The position numbers and the translations under genes are program-made. 64,000 nt of DNA from Acetobacter cibinongensis (lineage in GTDB: Bacteria > Pseudomonadota > Alphaproteobacteria > Acetobacterales > Acetobacteraceae). Positions 39,471 through 48,062 of the stretch are shown here, in pieces. Under the pieces are notes generated by a model. That model searched no databases, was not told where the DNA came from, and saw nothing but the letters and a program-made list of their open reading frames with translations. Location: contig NZ_BAMV01000016.1 of the NCBI RefSeq assembly GCF_000963925.1, positions 116,217-180,216 of the forward strand. Direction: 5' to 3'. Position 1 is the stretch's first letter. Every line of letters starts with the position of its first letter.

Positions 39471-40718
39471 ATGTTTGGCCCCTTTGAGCGCGCCATAGCA
39501 GGCCGCTACTTGCGGGCAAGGCGCGGGGAGCGCTTTGTCTCTGTTATTGCTATTTTCTCGCTGGTCGGGATTGCGCTCGGGGTGGCCACACTCATCATCG
39601 TCATGGCGGTGATGAACGGGTTTCAGGCAGACCTGATGGACCGCATCCTTGGTCTGAATGGAGACCTGAGCATTTACGGCGCGGGCCGTACCATCTCTCA
39701 CTATGAGGAGGTGACGGACCGGGTAAAAAAGGTGCAGGGTGTCATCAGTGCTACGCCATTGGTTGAAGGTCAGGTTCTGCTCAGTGCAGGGTCGTTCAAT
39801 TCCGGTGGGGTTGTGCATGGCATGACCAAGCAGGGGCTGCTGGACCTCAAGTCTGTCAGTTCTTCCCTTATTGCAGGCTCTCTAGATGATTTTCAGGGCG
39901 ATGATGCTGTGGCTGTAGGCGTCACGCTGGCATCCCGCGCAGGGCTGAGCATTGGCTCACGTATTACTCTGGTCTCACCGGAGGGGGCCGCAACGGCATT
40001 TGGTACAGTGCCGCGTGTGCGCGCCTATCATATCGTGGCTATTTTTGACGCGGGTGTGAATGACTACAACGCAAGTTATGTCTTTCTGCCCATGCACGCG
40101 GCCCAAGTCTATTTCCAGATGCCTGATAAAGTGACCCAAATTCAGGTCATGGTGCAGGATGCCCAGAATATTCGCCCTGTCACCATGCGTATTGTAAACG
40201 CGGTGGGAGATCCCGGCCTGCGGGTGCTGGACTGGACCAATGCCAATAATGCCCTGTTTGGCGCGGTGCAGGTGGAACAGAATGTCATGTTTCTTATCCT
40301 GGCACTGATTATCCTTGTGGCAGCCTTTAACGTTATTTCGTCTCTCATCATGATGGTGAAGGACAAAACAGGCGATATTGCTGTTCTACGGACCATTGGT
40401 GCCAGCCGTGGTGCCATTATGCGTATTTTCCTGATGTGCGGTGCATCCGTAGGAGTAACGGGCACAGTTGCAGGCACGTTGCTGGGCGTTGTTTTTTGTC
40501 TCAATATTGAGCGTATTCGCCAAGTGCTTCAGTCTCTTACCGGTACCAACCTGTTCAATCCGGAAGTGTATTATCTGACACATCTGCCTGCCAAACTGGT
40601 TTGGACACAGGTGGGTGAAGTTATTGCAATGGCGCTCACGCTGTCTCTTCTGGCAACCCTTTATCCATCCTGGCGTGCTGCCCGCACGGACCCAGTGGAG
40701 GCCCTGCGTCATGAGTGA
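39471..40718 (+). CDS. lolC: Lipoprotein-releasing system permease (LolC/LolE type)
   Basis: The 415-residue inner-membrane permease has four helices: one near residues 22-45, three in the C-terminal part (about 272-295, 318-345, 380-400). A large periplasmic domain lies between the first two. [31 protein letters not shown] sequence ([19 protein letters not shown]) is diagnostic of the FtsX/Lol permease fold. It extracts lipoproteins for transfer to LolA. Only one permease gene is present, as in many alphaproteobacteria. Its last eight bases overlap lolD. Confidence 0.93.
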   Translation: MFGPFERAIAGRYLRARRGERFVSVIAIFSLVGIALGVATLIIVMAVMNGFQADLMDRILGLNGDLSIYGAGRTISHYEEVTDRVKKVQGVISATPLVEGQVLLSAGSFNSGGVVHGMTKQGLLDLKSVSSSLIAGSLDDFQGDDAVAVGVTLASRAGLSIGSRITLVSPEGAATAFGTVPRVRAYHIVAIFDAGVNDYNASYVFLPMHAAQVYFQMPDKVTQIQVMVQDAQNIRPVTMRIVNAVGDPGLRVLDWTNANNALFGAVQVEQNVMFLILALIILVAAFNVISSLIMMVKDKTGDIAVLRTIGASRGAIMRIFLMCGASVGVTGTVAGTLLGVVFCLNIERIRQVLQSLTGTNLFNPEVYYLTHLPAKLVWTQVGEVIAMALTLSLLATLYPSWRAARTDPVEALRHE

Positions 40719-41394
40719 TGTGGTCCTGCGCCTTTCAGGCGTAAAAAAAACCTACCAAAGCGGGGAGGATGGGTCGCTTCCCATTCTACAAGGGGCGGAT
40801 TTTACCCTGCATGCGGGAGAGCTGGTTGCACTGGTTGCTCCCTCTGGTACCGGAAAATCCACACTGCTCCATTTGGCGGGTCTGCTCGATACGCCAGATG
40901 AGGGCACGGTGGAAATCTGCGGTCAGAATACGCACGGCATGGCCGATGCAGGCCGTACAGCGCTGCGGCGTGACCAGATAGGCTTTGTGTATCAATTTCA
41001 TCATCTCCTGGCAGAATTCACAGCGCAGGAAAATGTGATGTTGCCGCAAATGATAGCCGGTGTGCGCAAGGCAGAGGCACGTAGCAAAGCTCAGGACCTG
41101 CTGGGCCTATTTGGTTTATCCCACCGCGTTAAACATTTACCGGGCAAGCTGTCTGGTGGGGAGCAACAGCGCGTGGCTATTGCCCGTGCGTTTGCCAATA
41201 ATCCTGCCCTGCTGCTGGCGGATGAGCCAACGGGTAATCTGGACGTCCGTACGGCCGATGGCGTATTTGACGAACTGCTAGCAGCCGTACGTGGCAAGGG
41301 GCTGGCTGCGTTGGTGGCAACCCATAATGAAGAGCTACTGGCCCGTATGGATCGTGTCATCACTTTGCAGGATGGTTTGATCGTCTCGCGGTAA
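40711..41394 (+). CDS. lolD: Lipoprotein-releasing system ATPase LolD
   Basis: The 227-residue ABC ATPase powers lipoprotein release. Walker A is APSGTGKST, the Q-loop region has [23 protein letters not shown], the signature [15 protein letters not shown], and Walker [13 protein letters not shown]. The ATG at 40711 overlaps lolC; the open frame upstream lies inside lolC. In many alphaproteobacteria lolD is followed by dnaE; here the accessory island begins about 130 bases downstream. Confidence 0.95.
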   Translation: MSDVVLRLSGVKKTYQSGEDGSLPILQGADFTLHAGELVALVAPSGTGKSTLLHLAGLLDTPDEGTVEICGQNTHGMADAGRTALRRDQIGFVYQFHHLLAEFTAQENVMLPQMIAGVRKAEARSKAQDLLGLFGLSHRVKHLPGKLSGGEQQRVAIARAFANNPALLLADEPTGNLDVRTADGVFDELLAAVRGKGLAALVATHNEELLARMDRVITLQDGLIVSR

Positions 41395-41523
41395 AAAACG
41401 ATTCGGCCCTGTATCTTGTGCACACAGGCGTGAACAAGATGGGCTGGATTTTAGGTAACCTGAATACGTGGGCACCCAAAATAAGACGCAATAGTATTGC
41501 TATCGAAATCAAGAACATCGTTA

Positions 41524-42370
41524 GGTTCAGGACTTATTGATTCATTGAACTGAGCAGAGTGTTGTGATTCACAGGTTTACCGGTGGAGATTGAGCCTGTG
41601 AGTGACGTGTTTTTGCTTTCTGAGCAGCAGATGGAGAGGATCAAGCCGTTTTTCCCTCTTGCGCATGGTGTGCCACGAGTGGACGACCGTCGTGTTCTGA
41701 GCGGGATCGTTTATGTAATCCGCAACGGCCTTCAGTGGAAAGACGCTCCGAAAGCGTATGGTCCGCACAAGACTTTGTATAATCGCTTCATCCGGGGGAG
41801 CCGCCTCGGTGTCTTTGACCGGATCTTCGTCGGGCTGACAGAACAGGCAGGCCGTTCGAAACGCCTGATGATTGATGCAACACACCTCAAAGCGCATAGA
41901 ACGGCAGCGTCCCTGCTCAAAAAGGGCTTTTCCCCGCCATATCGGGCGGACAAAAGGCGGACTGAACTCAAAACTCCATGCCATATGTGATGGACAGGGA
42001 CGCCCTGTCCGCCTTCATCTGGCTGCTGGACAGGTCAGTGATTTCAAAGGCGCTAATTTTCTGCTCGCAGACCTGCCGGATGAGACAGAGGAAGTCATCG
42101 GTGATCGGGGATACGACAGCAATACAATCAGGCAATCTCTCGCAGACCGGAACATCACTGCCTGTATTCCGCCGAAGAAGAGCAGGAAATCAAAGCCACC
42201 TTACGACTGGCATCTGTATAAGAAGCGCCATCTGATCGACAACATGTTCGCAAAGCTGAACGACTGGCGACGTGTTGCGACCCGATATGACCGGTGCGCT
42301 CATACCTTCATGTCCGCAATCCACATCGCCGCATCCTTCATCTTCTATCTCAAAGAATGAGTCCTGAGCC
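41524..42370 (+). mobile_element. IS5-family insertion sequence, 847 bp, with terminal inverted repeats
   Basis: The left end GGTTCAGGACTTATT matches the reverse complement of the right end, GGCTCAGGACTCATT (13 of 15 bases), giving clear terminal inverted repeats. The flanks carry TTA on the left and TAG on the right, consistent with a short TA target duplication. Length and ends fit the IS1031/IS427 part of the IS5 family, common in acetic acid bacteria. One transposase gene in two frames fills it. Confidence 0.88.
41583..42360 (+). CDS. IS5-family transposase in two overlapping frames (frameshift needed)
   Basis: The first frame (41583-41990) encodes the N-terminal domain and the first catalytic Asp in LMIDATHLKAHRTA. 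Homology then moves into the +1 frame (within 41872-42360), which reads FPRHIGRTKGGLNSKLHAICD, VIGDRGYDS with the second Asp, and RRVATRYDRCAHTF. The switch falls near CTCAAAAAGGGCTTTTCC (about 41918-41936). A +1 slip, or a one-base change, is required. The expected third catalytic acid lies in HLIDNMFAKL, where relatives usually have Glu; here it is Asp. The element may therefore be inactive or use programmed frameshifting. Confidence 0.8.
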
Positions 42371-42377
42371 TAGAGCT

Positions 42378-42975
42378 GTTCCGCTGAACTCTTAATCGAA
42401 AAGGTGACAGTAGAGGCGTGATGTGATTGACCGTTTTCGTTGATGGGGACAGTGGTGGCGCGCGCATTGAGTGACGATATTTGGAAGCGGGTTCTGGAGG
42501 CCGGAGTTAGGGGAGCGTCAGTTCGCTCGATTGCGGCGCGGTTCGATGTTGGGATTGCAACAACGATCCGGTCTCCGGCGTGAGGAGGATAGCGGTAGCT
42601 GACGCCCCGTCGCTTGAGCAAGCCGCGCAGGCCATGGCTGGACGAGCATGAAGCGTTCATTGTCGGCACGATCGAAGCGCAGAAAGACATCACGCTTCAC
42701 GAAATGACGGCGCGTTTGAAAAGCGAACGGCTCATCGAGATGGGTCGCAGTATGCTTAGTGGCTGTGTGCGGCACCACGGAGAATATTCAAAAAACCGCT
42801 CATGCACTGGAGTAGGAGGACGTCATGAAACGACGAGAGGAGTGATTTGATTTCCAGCTTGACCGAGATCCGGAATGCCTAGTGTTCATTGACGAAACGA
42901 ACCTTCGCGTGAAGATGATCCGGCTGTACGGACGTGCCTTGTGCGGGGAACGCTGCTGCACCCTTCGTGCATAGT
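42378..42975 (+). pseudogene. IS630-family transposase, 5' fragment, copy 1
   Basis: Across several frames the translation reads ARALSDDIWKRVLEAG, SIAARFDVGIAT, PWLDEHEAFIVGTIEAQKDITLHEM, GRSMLSGCVRHHG and then LVFIDETNL, the first DDE motif of IS630 transposases, and RLYGRALCGERC. A nonsense codon and frame changes break it, and the C-terminal half, including the last two catalytic acids, is missing. It stops abruptly where the following AT-rich sequence begins. Confidence 0.8.
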
Positions 42976-42979
42976 GGTT

Positions 42980-43200
42980 TAGATACTCAGGCATGTTATG
43001 CTGAGCTCGTAAATAATTTGATGTCCGATATCAATATAGAAGCATCTTCTACGGCTATTTTTTTGACAGGTCGAGCTACAGTTCGTCAAAAAACTTTTAA
43101 AGTTTGGCTTAGGTTTTGTGAGGGAAAGTGGTGACAGCTATTCTATAAAATTGCAGGAAACAATGGTACTCGCGTTGGGCATTATTGACCTAAAAAAAGG
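42980..43200 (+). pseudogene. Broken tail ORF, copy 1
   Basis: The translation runs CYAELVNNLMSDINIEASS and, after a one-base length change in an A-tract near 43090, resumes as DSYSIKLQETMVLALGII in another frame. The counterpart in copy 2 is open. It has no start of its own: it begins within IS630 sequence. Probably the remnant 3' end of a gene that sat directly upstream of the immunity gene. Confidence 0.5.
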
Positions 43201-43214
43201 GGGGGAGAATAAAT

Positions 43215-43905
43215 ATGAGACCATCAAACGTTTATATAATAAATGGTGGCCTTCAGTATGGAAATATATTTCTTAATAGAGAAAAAATGAGAACTAATTT
43301 TATCAATAATATTGATAAGATAAAAAAAGAAGAATGGGAAATATATCCTTGAAAAATAAGTAGAAACACTTACGATGTCGATGTATTTGTTTTTTTTGGG
43401 TCAAAATTTGTTGTCAGTGAGAAGGCAAAATCTATATTAGAGCCTTATTGTAAAAATGTTGCAGATTTTCTTCCTGTGCAGCTTGGTGAAAGAATTTACT
43501 GGTTTGTTAAAAGCTATGTCGGGTACGATTGTACTTTAGAAGATGAAATGAAAGGAGATAGAATTATAACACCAATGCTAACGTATTGGTCGGATATTAA
43601 TAAGTTTATGTTTGATCCTGAAAAAATAGTAAAAGCTCCATTCATGTTTCGGTGTTCAGATGATCCAATCTTTATTTTCTGTACCGATCAGTTCAAGGAT
43701 CTTGTCGAGGGGCTGGTATTGTTGGCTTTGAGTTCGAGCATCTTTGGAACTCGGAAACCGGTGGGATATGGCGTGAACGTGAACCAGTTTTTGGGCCGGA
43801 AGCAACTAAACTAAACAGAGAACTTGAAGAAAATTGGGAAATTAACAAAAAAAATATGGACTATTGAATCACGTCCTCAAACAGAAAATGGAAATTCTGA
43901 AGTAA
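43215..43905 (+). pseudogene. Imm11 (DUF1629) immunity protein, broken copy
   Basis: This gene starts at an ATG behind GGGGGAGAA and is homologous to the intact 44823 gene. Three lesions are visible by comparison: a TGA after EEWEIYP, where copy 2 has CQISKY; a one-base loss near 43710 at CGAGGGGCTGG; and a one-base loss in the A-run near 43850. The longest remaining open piece covers residues from LGERIYWF to FKDLVEG. It is AT-rich, unlike the surrounding chromosome. Confidence 0.82.
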
Positions 43906-43998
43906 ATAAAGAGTGGAGATATTTTTTCATATAGGTCACGAAGAATGATTTCCTCTAAGGATATTTTGCGTTTTCAGAAAATCGATCAAACTAAAGCG

Positions 43999-44590
43999 GT
44001 TCCGCTGAATTCTGAATCGAAAGATGACAGCAGAGGCGCGATGTCATTCACCGTTTTCATTGATGGAGACGGTGATGGCGCGCGCATTGAATGACGATAT
44101 TTGGAAGCGGATTCGGGAAGCCGGAGGTGGGGGAACGTAAGCCAGTTCGATTGCGCGCGGTTCGGCGTTGGGATTTCAAACAGCGATCCGGTCTCCGGAG
44201 TGAGCGTGAAAGCGGGAGCTGACGCCCCATCGTCAGGGCAAGCTGCGCGGGCATAAAGCGTTCATTGCCAGAATGATCGAAGAGCAGAAAGACATCACGC
44301 TGCACGAAATGGCGGCGCGTTTGAAAAGCAAACGGCCCGTCGGGATGGGGCGGAGGATGCTTAGTGGGTGCGTGCAGGACAAACGGAGGATATTTCAAAA
44401 AAACCGCTCATGCACTGGAGCAGGAGCGTGAGGACGTCCTCAAACAACGACAGGAGTGATTTGATCTCCAACCTGACCTCGATCCGGAACGCTTAGTGCT
44501 CATTGACGAAACGAACCTCGCCGCGAAAATGCCTCGTCCGCGAGGACGTGTCTTGTGCCGGGAACGCTGCCGCGCTCTTCGTGTATGGTG
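43999..44590 (+). pseudogene. IS630-family transposase, 5' fragment, copy 2
   Basis: The translation shows ARALNDDIWKRIREAG, HKAFIARMIEEQKDITLHEMAARLKSK, GRRMLSGCVQ and LVLIDETNLAAKM in different frames, with several indels relative to copy 1. It ends at the same point of the family (after the RGR-x-L-C-RERC segment), and the C-terminal half is missing. Confidence 0.78.
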
Positions 44591-44808
44591 CGGTAGATTT
44601 TCAGGCGTATTATGCCGAACTGATAAATAATTTGATGTCCGATATCAATATAAAAGCATCTTCTGTTGCTAATTTTTTGAGAGGTCGAGCTATGGTTCAT
44701 CAAAAATTTTTGAAATTTGGACTGGATTTAGCGAGAAGAAGTAGTGACAGTTATTCTATAAAATTACAGGAAAAAATGGCATTGGCTTTAGGAATGATCG
44801 GTCTGTAA
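44503..44808 (+). pseudogene. Chimeric ORF: IS630 remnant fused to an unknown tail, upstream of imm11
   Basis: The open frame of 101 codons has two parts. The first 30 residues are out-of-frame IS630 sequence. The rest, from AYYAELINNLMSDINIKASS to EKMALALGMIGL, is a helical segment with no family I recognise. It ends 14 bases before the immunity gene. A gene directly upstream of an Imm11 gene is often the polymorphic toxin, so this may be the C-terminal end of a lost toxin. Whether it is translated at all is unclear. Confidence 0.4.
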
Positions 44809-44822
44809 AGGGGAGAGTAAAC

Positions 44823-45512
44823 GTGAACCCACTAAATGTTTATAGAGTAACTGGCGATTTACAGTACGGCAATATATTTTTGAATTTGGAGAAAAAGGGG
44901 CCTAATTATATTCGCGATGTTGATGTTGTAAAAAAAGAAGAATGGAATATTTACCCTTGTCAAATTAGTAAGTATACTTACGATGTTGATGTAATAATTT
45001 TTGCTTCATCGTATTTTGTGGTCAACGAGAAAACAAAATCCATTCTAGAACCTTATTGTAAAAATATTGTAGATTTTCTGCCTGTTCAGCTTGGAGAAAG
45101 AACCTATTGGTTTATGAAAAGTTATGTTTTTTATGATTGTACTGTGAGAGAAAAAATGGAAGGAGATAAAAATACAGTTCCTCATTTTTACTGGTCTTAT
45201 ATTAATAGGTTTGCATTTGATTCTGAAAAAATAGAAAAATCACCTTTTATATTCCGGTGTTTAGAGAAAAAAACATATATACTTTGTACCGATCAATTCA
45301 AAGACCTTGTCGAAGGAGCTGGTATTGTTGGCTTTAAGTTCGAACATCTTTGGAACTCGGAGACTGGTGGGATATGGTGTGAACGTGAGCCAATTTTTGG
45401 GCCGGAAGGAGCTAAATTGAACAGAGAGCTCAAAGAAAATTGGGGAATTAACAAAAAAAAATATGGATTATTGAACCACGTTCTCAAACAGAAAGTTGAA
45501 ATTCTGAAGTAA
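44823..45512 (+). CDS. Imm11 (DUF1629) family immunity protein
   Basis: The 229-residue protein resembles the Imm11/DUF1629 family of immunity proteins that neutralise polymorphic toxins. The supporting features are length, a central beta-rich region, and the C-terminal TDQFKDLVEGAGIVGFKFEHLWNSE block, which matches the family's F-K-x-L-V-E-x-A-G-x-x-G-F-x-F pattern. The start is GTG behind AAAGGGGAGAG. Base composition is strongly AT-rich with runs of A and T, unlike the neighbours, which suggests transfer. No intact cognate toxin gene is present in the window. It could equally be an orphan immunity gene kept for protection against kin. Confidence 0.7.
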   Translation: MNPLNVYRVTGDLQYGNIFLNLEKKGPNYIRDVDVVKKEEWNIYPCQISKYTYDVDVIIFASSYFVVNEKTKSILEPYCKNIVDFLPVQLGERTYWFMKSYVFYDCTVREKMEGDKNTVPHFYWSYINRFAFDSEKIEKSPFIFRCLEKKTYILCTDQFKDLVEGAGIVGFKFEHLWNSETGGIWCEREPIFGPEGAKLNRELKENWGINKKKYGLLNHVLKQKVEILK

Positions 45513-45920
45513 TAAACGGTGAAGAGGCTTTTCTATATAGGTCAGGATGAGCGATTTTCCTTAAGGATATTTTGTGTTTTTAGAGAATCGTTCAAGTTTG
45601 TAATTATAGTATGAGGAAGACCGAGAACATATTCTGTTCACATGACGCTTTTTTAGAAAGCCATAAACTTCCAAAAGGGAGTAAACAGAGAAAATTTCGT
45701 CTTCCTGCTAGTAATGCTCAGTCAATTAGCTATTTTGAGCATTACTGGCTTGTTTGGAACGCTCTCTGTGCTGAATGTTGGTCTCAGGTGGCTTATGGCC
45801 TCTATAATGTTCGAGGTGTATCTTAATATATGCCCTATTTTGTATTCATTCAAAAAACAATGTTCCTTTGACGCTTTAAAAGGATGATAGTGTCTCAAGG
45901 TAATTGTCTGATGGAAAAGG
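45513..45920. other. AT-rich stretch without recognisable gene
   Basis: The only notable frame is a 71-codon ORF (45611-45826, MRKTENIFCSHDAF) with no convincing ribosome-binding site or family. A long inverted repeat lies inside it. No other gene, RNA or promoter was identified. Confidence 0.6.
45707..45749. repeat. 14-bp inverted repeat
   Basis: GCTAGTAATGCTCA pairs with TGAGCATTACTGGC (one G:U) around a 15-base loop. The AGTAATGCTCA core is perfect. It could be a transcription end signal or a mobile-element end. Confidence 0.55.
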
Positions 45921-46399
45921 TTTGAGATCTATTAATTCATTGAGTTAAGGGGCGGCTGTGAGACATAGCTAAGGCTGTGGAGTAAAGTGGTTTTTTCCTT
46001 TCCAAACGGTGGGTCGACCTGATTGGATCATGTATTTCACCCGTGTATGGCCTGACATAGCGGACGACAGACACGTTCTGACGAACGGAAGCCCTGCTGA
46101 ACTCAAAGCTGTACGCCTTCTGCGATGGCGCAAAAGGCGGTCTGTCCAAGTGCAAGACTCATCAACGACAACAAGAGTGTGGATATTCTGCTATTTTGCA
46201 TTTCGCAAAAGAAAAGCGGAAACTAAAACAGCCTTACGGCAGGCATCAGCATAACACGGTTATCTCATCGAACGCATGTTCGCCAAACTTAGAGGTTGGC
46301 GATATGTCGCAACATAATGTGCTCGCTACGCGTACACTTTCATTTCTGCTGCCTACATCGTAGCAAGCATCATCTTCTCTCAAAAAAATGAGATCTGAA
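45921..46399 (+). mobile_element. Decayed, internally deleted IS5-family remnant
   Basis: The left end TTGAGATCTATTAATTCATTGA and the reverse complement of the right end, TTCAGATCTCATT, resemble each other and the ends of the intact IS5 element at 41524. Inside, RLIERMFAKLRGWRYVAT and YTFISAAYIVAS correspond to the C-terminal end of the transposase. Much of the middle is missing and frames are broken. Here the last catalytic acid is Glu (IERMF). Confidence 0.72.
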
Positions 46400-46470
46400 T
46401 TAAGCTACCTGAAATACTATCAGGTAGCAGCGTTTCCCTCTCTCCCATCAGAACTACGTAGCCAATCGCT

Positions 46471-46956
46471 TTAGCCGTTCAGCAGCACGCGCTCGATGGC
46501 ATCGCGCACACGTGGGGAGGTGGGTGATGTCACACTACTAAACCAAGCCACAGGTTTGCCGTGCTTGTTAATAAGATACTTGTAAAAGTTCCACCGAGGG
46601 CGCGCCAGAAACCCGCATTCCGTGTTCAGCCACTGGAACAGAGGTACGGCATTGCTGCCCTTAACCGGGCAACGGGCCGCCATGGGGAAGCTTACCCCGT
46701 AATTACGATGGCAAAAGCTGGCAATGTCAGTAGCTGTACCGGGTTCCTGCTGCCCGAAGTCATTGCTCGGCACACCAATAACCATCACTCCGGCTTTTTT
46801 AAACTGCGACCAGACTGACTGTAGCCCCTCATATTGAGGGGTAAAACCGCATTTTGATGCTGTGTTGACAATAAGCAGAGGGTGACCGCGATACGCGCTC
46901 AGATCCAGCGTGCCACCTTCAAGACCGGGAAGGGTGAAGTCATAAGCTGTTGTCAT
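46471..46956 (-). CDS. Glutathione peroxidase-family thiol peroxidase
   Basis: The 161-residue enzyme reduces hydrogen peroxide or lipid hydroperoxides. The catalytic cysteine is residue 36 in NTASKCGFTPQYEGLQ; further family motifs are VIGVPSNDFGQQEPG and the RWNFYKYLINKHGKPVAWF block with the Trp and Asn of the active site. A Cys at 82 in SFCHRNYGVSFPM fits the resolving position of thioredoxin-dependent members. It is divergent from the IclR-type regulator; 250 bp lie between them. Confidence 0.92.
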   Translation of the reverse strand: MTTAYDFTLPGLEGGTLDLSAYRGHPLLIVNTASKCGFTPQYEGLQSVWSQFKKAGVMVIGVPSNDFGQQEPGTATDIASFCHRNYGVSFPMAARCPVKGSNAVPLFQWLNTECGFLARPRWNFYKYLINKHGKPVAWFSSVTSPTSPRVRDAIERVLLNG

Positions 46957-47125
46957 GGAGATATTGCCCTCTTTTGTTACCAGGCCCGTAAGGGTAGACC
47001 CTGCATACCGTAAGAAAAGAGGTTGAGCGAGTGGCAGGGGGCAATCGGGGGGAAGCCTGCTGCCCTTTTATGGGTTCTTGTCAGGCTTCCACCGAATGTT
47101 GCTAAAAGATCGGTTCATTGTTATT

Positions 47126-47141
47126 GTTCATTATATTGAAC
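47126..47141. promoter_or_regulatory. Candidate operator (inverted repeat) upstream of the IclR gene
   Basis: GTTCA and TGAAC flank TTATAT, 66 bases before the regulator start. A further GGTTCATTG lies just upstream. Its position between the peroxidase gene and iclR suits an autoregulatory site. The call is based on symmetry alone. Confidence 0.35.
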
Positions 47142-47207
47142 TCGATCCCGTATTTGGAATAATGGGGGTATTGGCCTGTCTTGTCAACAAGGAAAATAAG
47201 AAACGAC

Positions 47208-48014
47208 ATGAGCAAACCAGCAGATTCCGTTCCTGCATTGCGCCGTGCAGTACGCGTGCTCGATATGGTGAAGGCAGAATCGCGCCCACCATTGGCAGCA
47301 GACATAGCCAGACAACTGGAATTACCCCGCAGCACCGTGCATGGGCTGCTGGCGGTCATGGTTGAACTGGGCTTGTTGGAAAAAACAGCAACACAAGGTC
47401 ACAGGCTCGGCACCCGGTTGTTAGACTGGGTAGGCGGCGTGACCGAAAAGCGCGATCTGGTGACAGAATTTTATCAGACTCTGGATAGTTTTTCAGACCT
47501 GAACGCCTTTACGGTCACCCTGACTTTGCTGGAAGGCATGGAGGTAGTCTATGTGGCATGCCGTAATAGTGCGACCGTGCTGGGGGCTTCGTTCCGTGTA
47601 GGCATGCGCTTGCCTGCCATATTTACAGCCACAGGCAACGCCATGCTGGCTGAAATGGATGATACATCTTTCCGGGAATGGCTGACCTTGCACCCGCCCT
47701 CAACATGGCCTGAACCCCTTACCCCCAACGGCATCCGGTCTGTCACGACACTGGTGCGGGAAATTGCTGACATCCGCCAGCGTGGCTACGCAGTGGATGA
47801 TGAGCAGGTTCATGACGGACTGTGGTGTTTCGGCGCAGGGGTTAAAGACTATTCCGGCCGCATGGTGGCAGGGGTTGGAATCAGTCTGCCGCAGTCTGAA
47901 CTAAGCCGGTATGACGTAGCTGAACTGGGCCGGAGAGCGACCGCTCTGGCGCAGGCTGTTTCAGCCCGTCTAGGCTACAGGCTTCCAACGGGCGATGCAG
48001 AATCGCCCCGCTAA
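47208..48014 (+). CDS. IclR-family transcriptional regulator
   Basis: The 268-residue regulator has the IclR layout: an N-terminal winged helix (ALRRAVRVLDMV, then LELPRSTVHGLLAVMVELGLLEK) and a C-terminal effector domain (about 85-255) with GMRLPAIFTATGNAMLAEM and GYAVDDEQVHDGLWCFGAGVKD. It probably controls a catabolic or stress gene; the effector is unknown. The ATG at 47208 has AAGGAAAATAAG upstream. The frame is open nine codons further back from a TTG. Confidence 0.9.
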   Translation: MSKPADSVPALRRAVRVLDMVKAESRPPLAADIARQLELPRSTVHGLLAVMVELGLLEKTATQGHRLGTRLLDWVGGVTEKRDLVTEFYQTLDSFSDLNAFTVTLTLLEGMEVVYVACRNSATVLGASFRVGMRLPAIFTATGNAMLAEMDDTSFREWLTLHPPSTWPEPLTPNGIRSVTTLVREIADIRQRGYAVDDEQVHDGLWCFGAGVKDYSGRMVAGVGISLPQSELSRYDVAELGRRATALAQAVSARLGYRLPTGDAESPR

Positions 48015-48062
48015 GCTATTCACACAGGCCTATCCAGATTATTTCATAACGCCATTGAGTGA

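Larger units (their letters stand above)
42378..43990 (+). repeat. Tandem duplication, copy 1 (IS630 fragment + unknown tail + imm11)
   Basis: This segment of about 1.6 kb aligns along its full length with 43999-45597, from GTTCCGCTGAA at the left to AATCG-TCAA at the right. By eye the copies differ at very roughly one base in five to six, so the duplication is old. The order in each copy is a truncated transposase, a short tail ORF and an immunity-type gene. Copy 1 carries most of the damage. Confidence 0.85.
43999..45597 (+). repeat. Tandem duplication, copy 2 (IS630 fragment + unknown tail + imm11)
   Basis: This is the second unit, separated from the first by only a few bases (CTAAAGCG). 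It has the same transposase-tail junction as copy 1, so the fusion predates the duplication. Its immunity gene is intact. Confidence 0.85.

Noticed and set aside
45611..45826. 71-codon ORF in the AT-rich island
   Set aside because: No ribosome-binding site, no family, and it spans a long hairpin.
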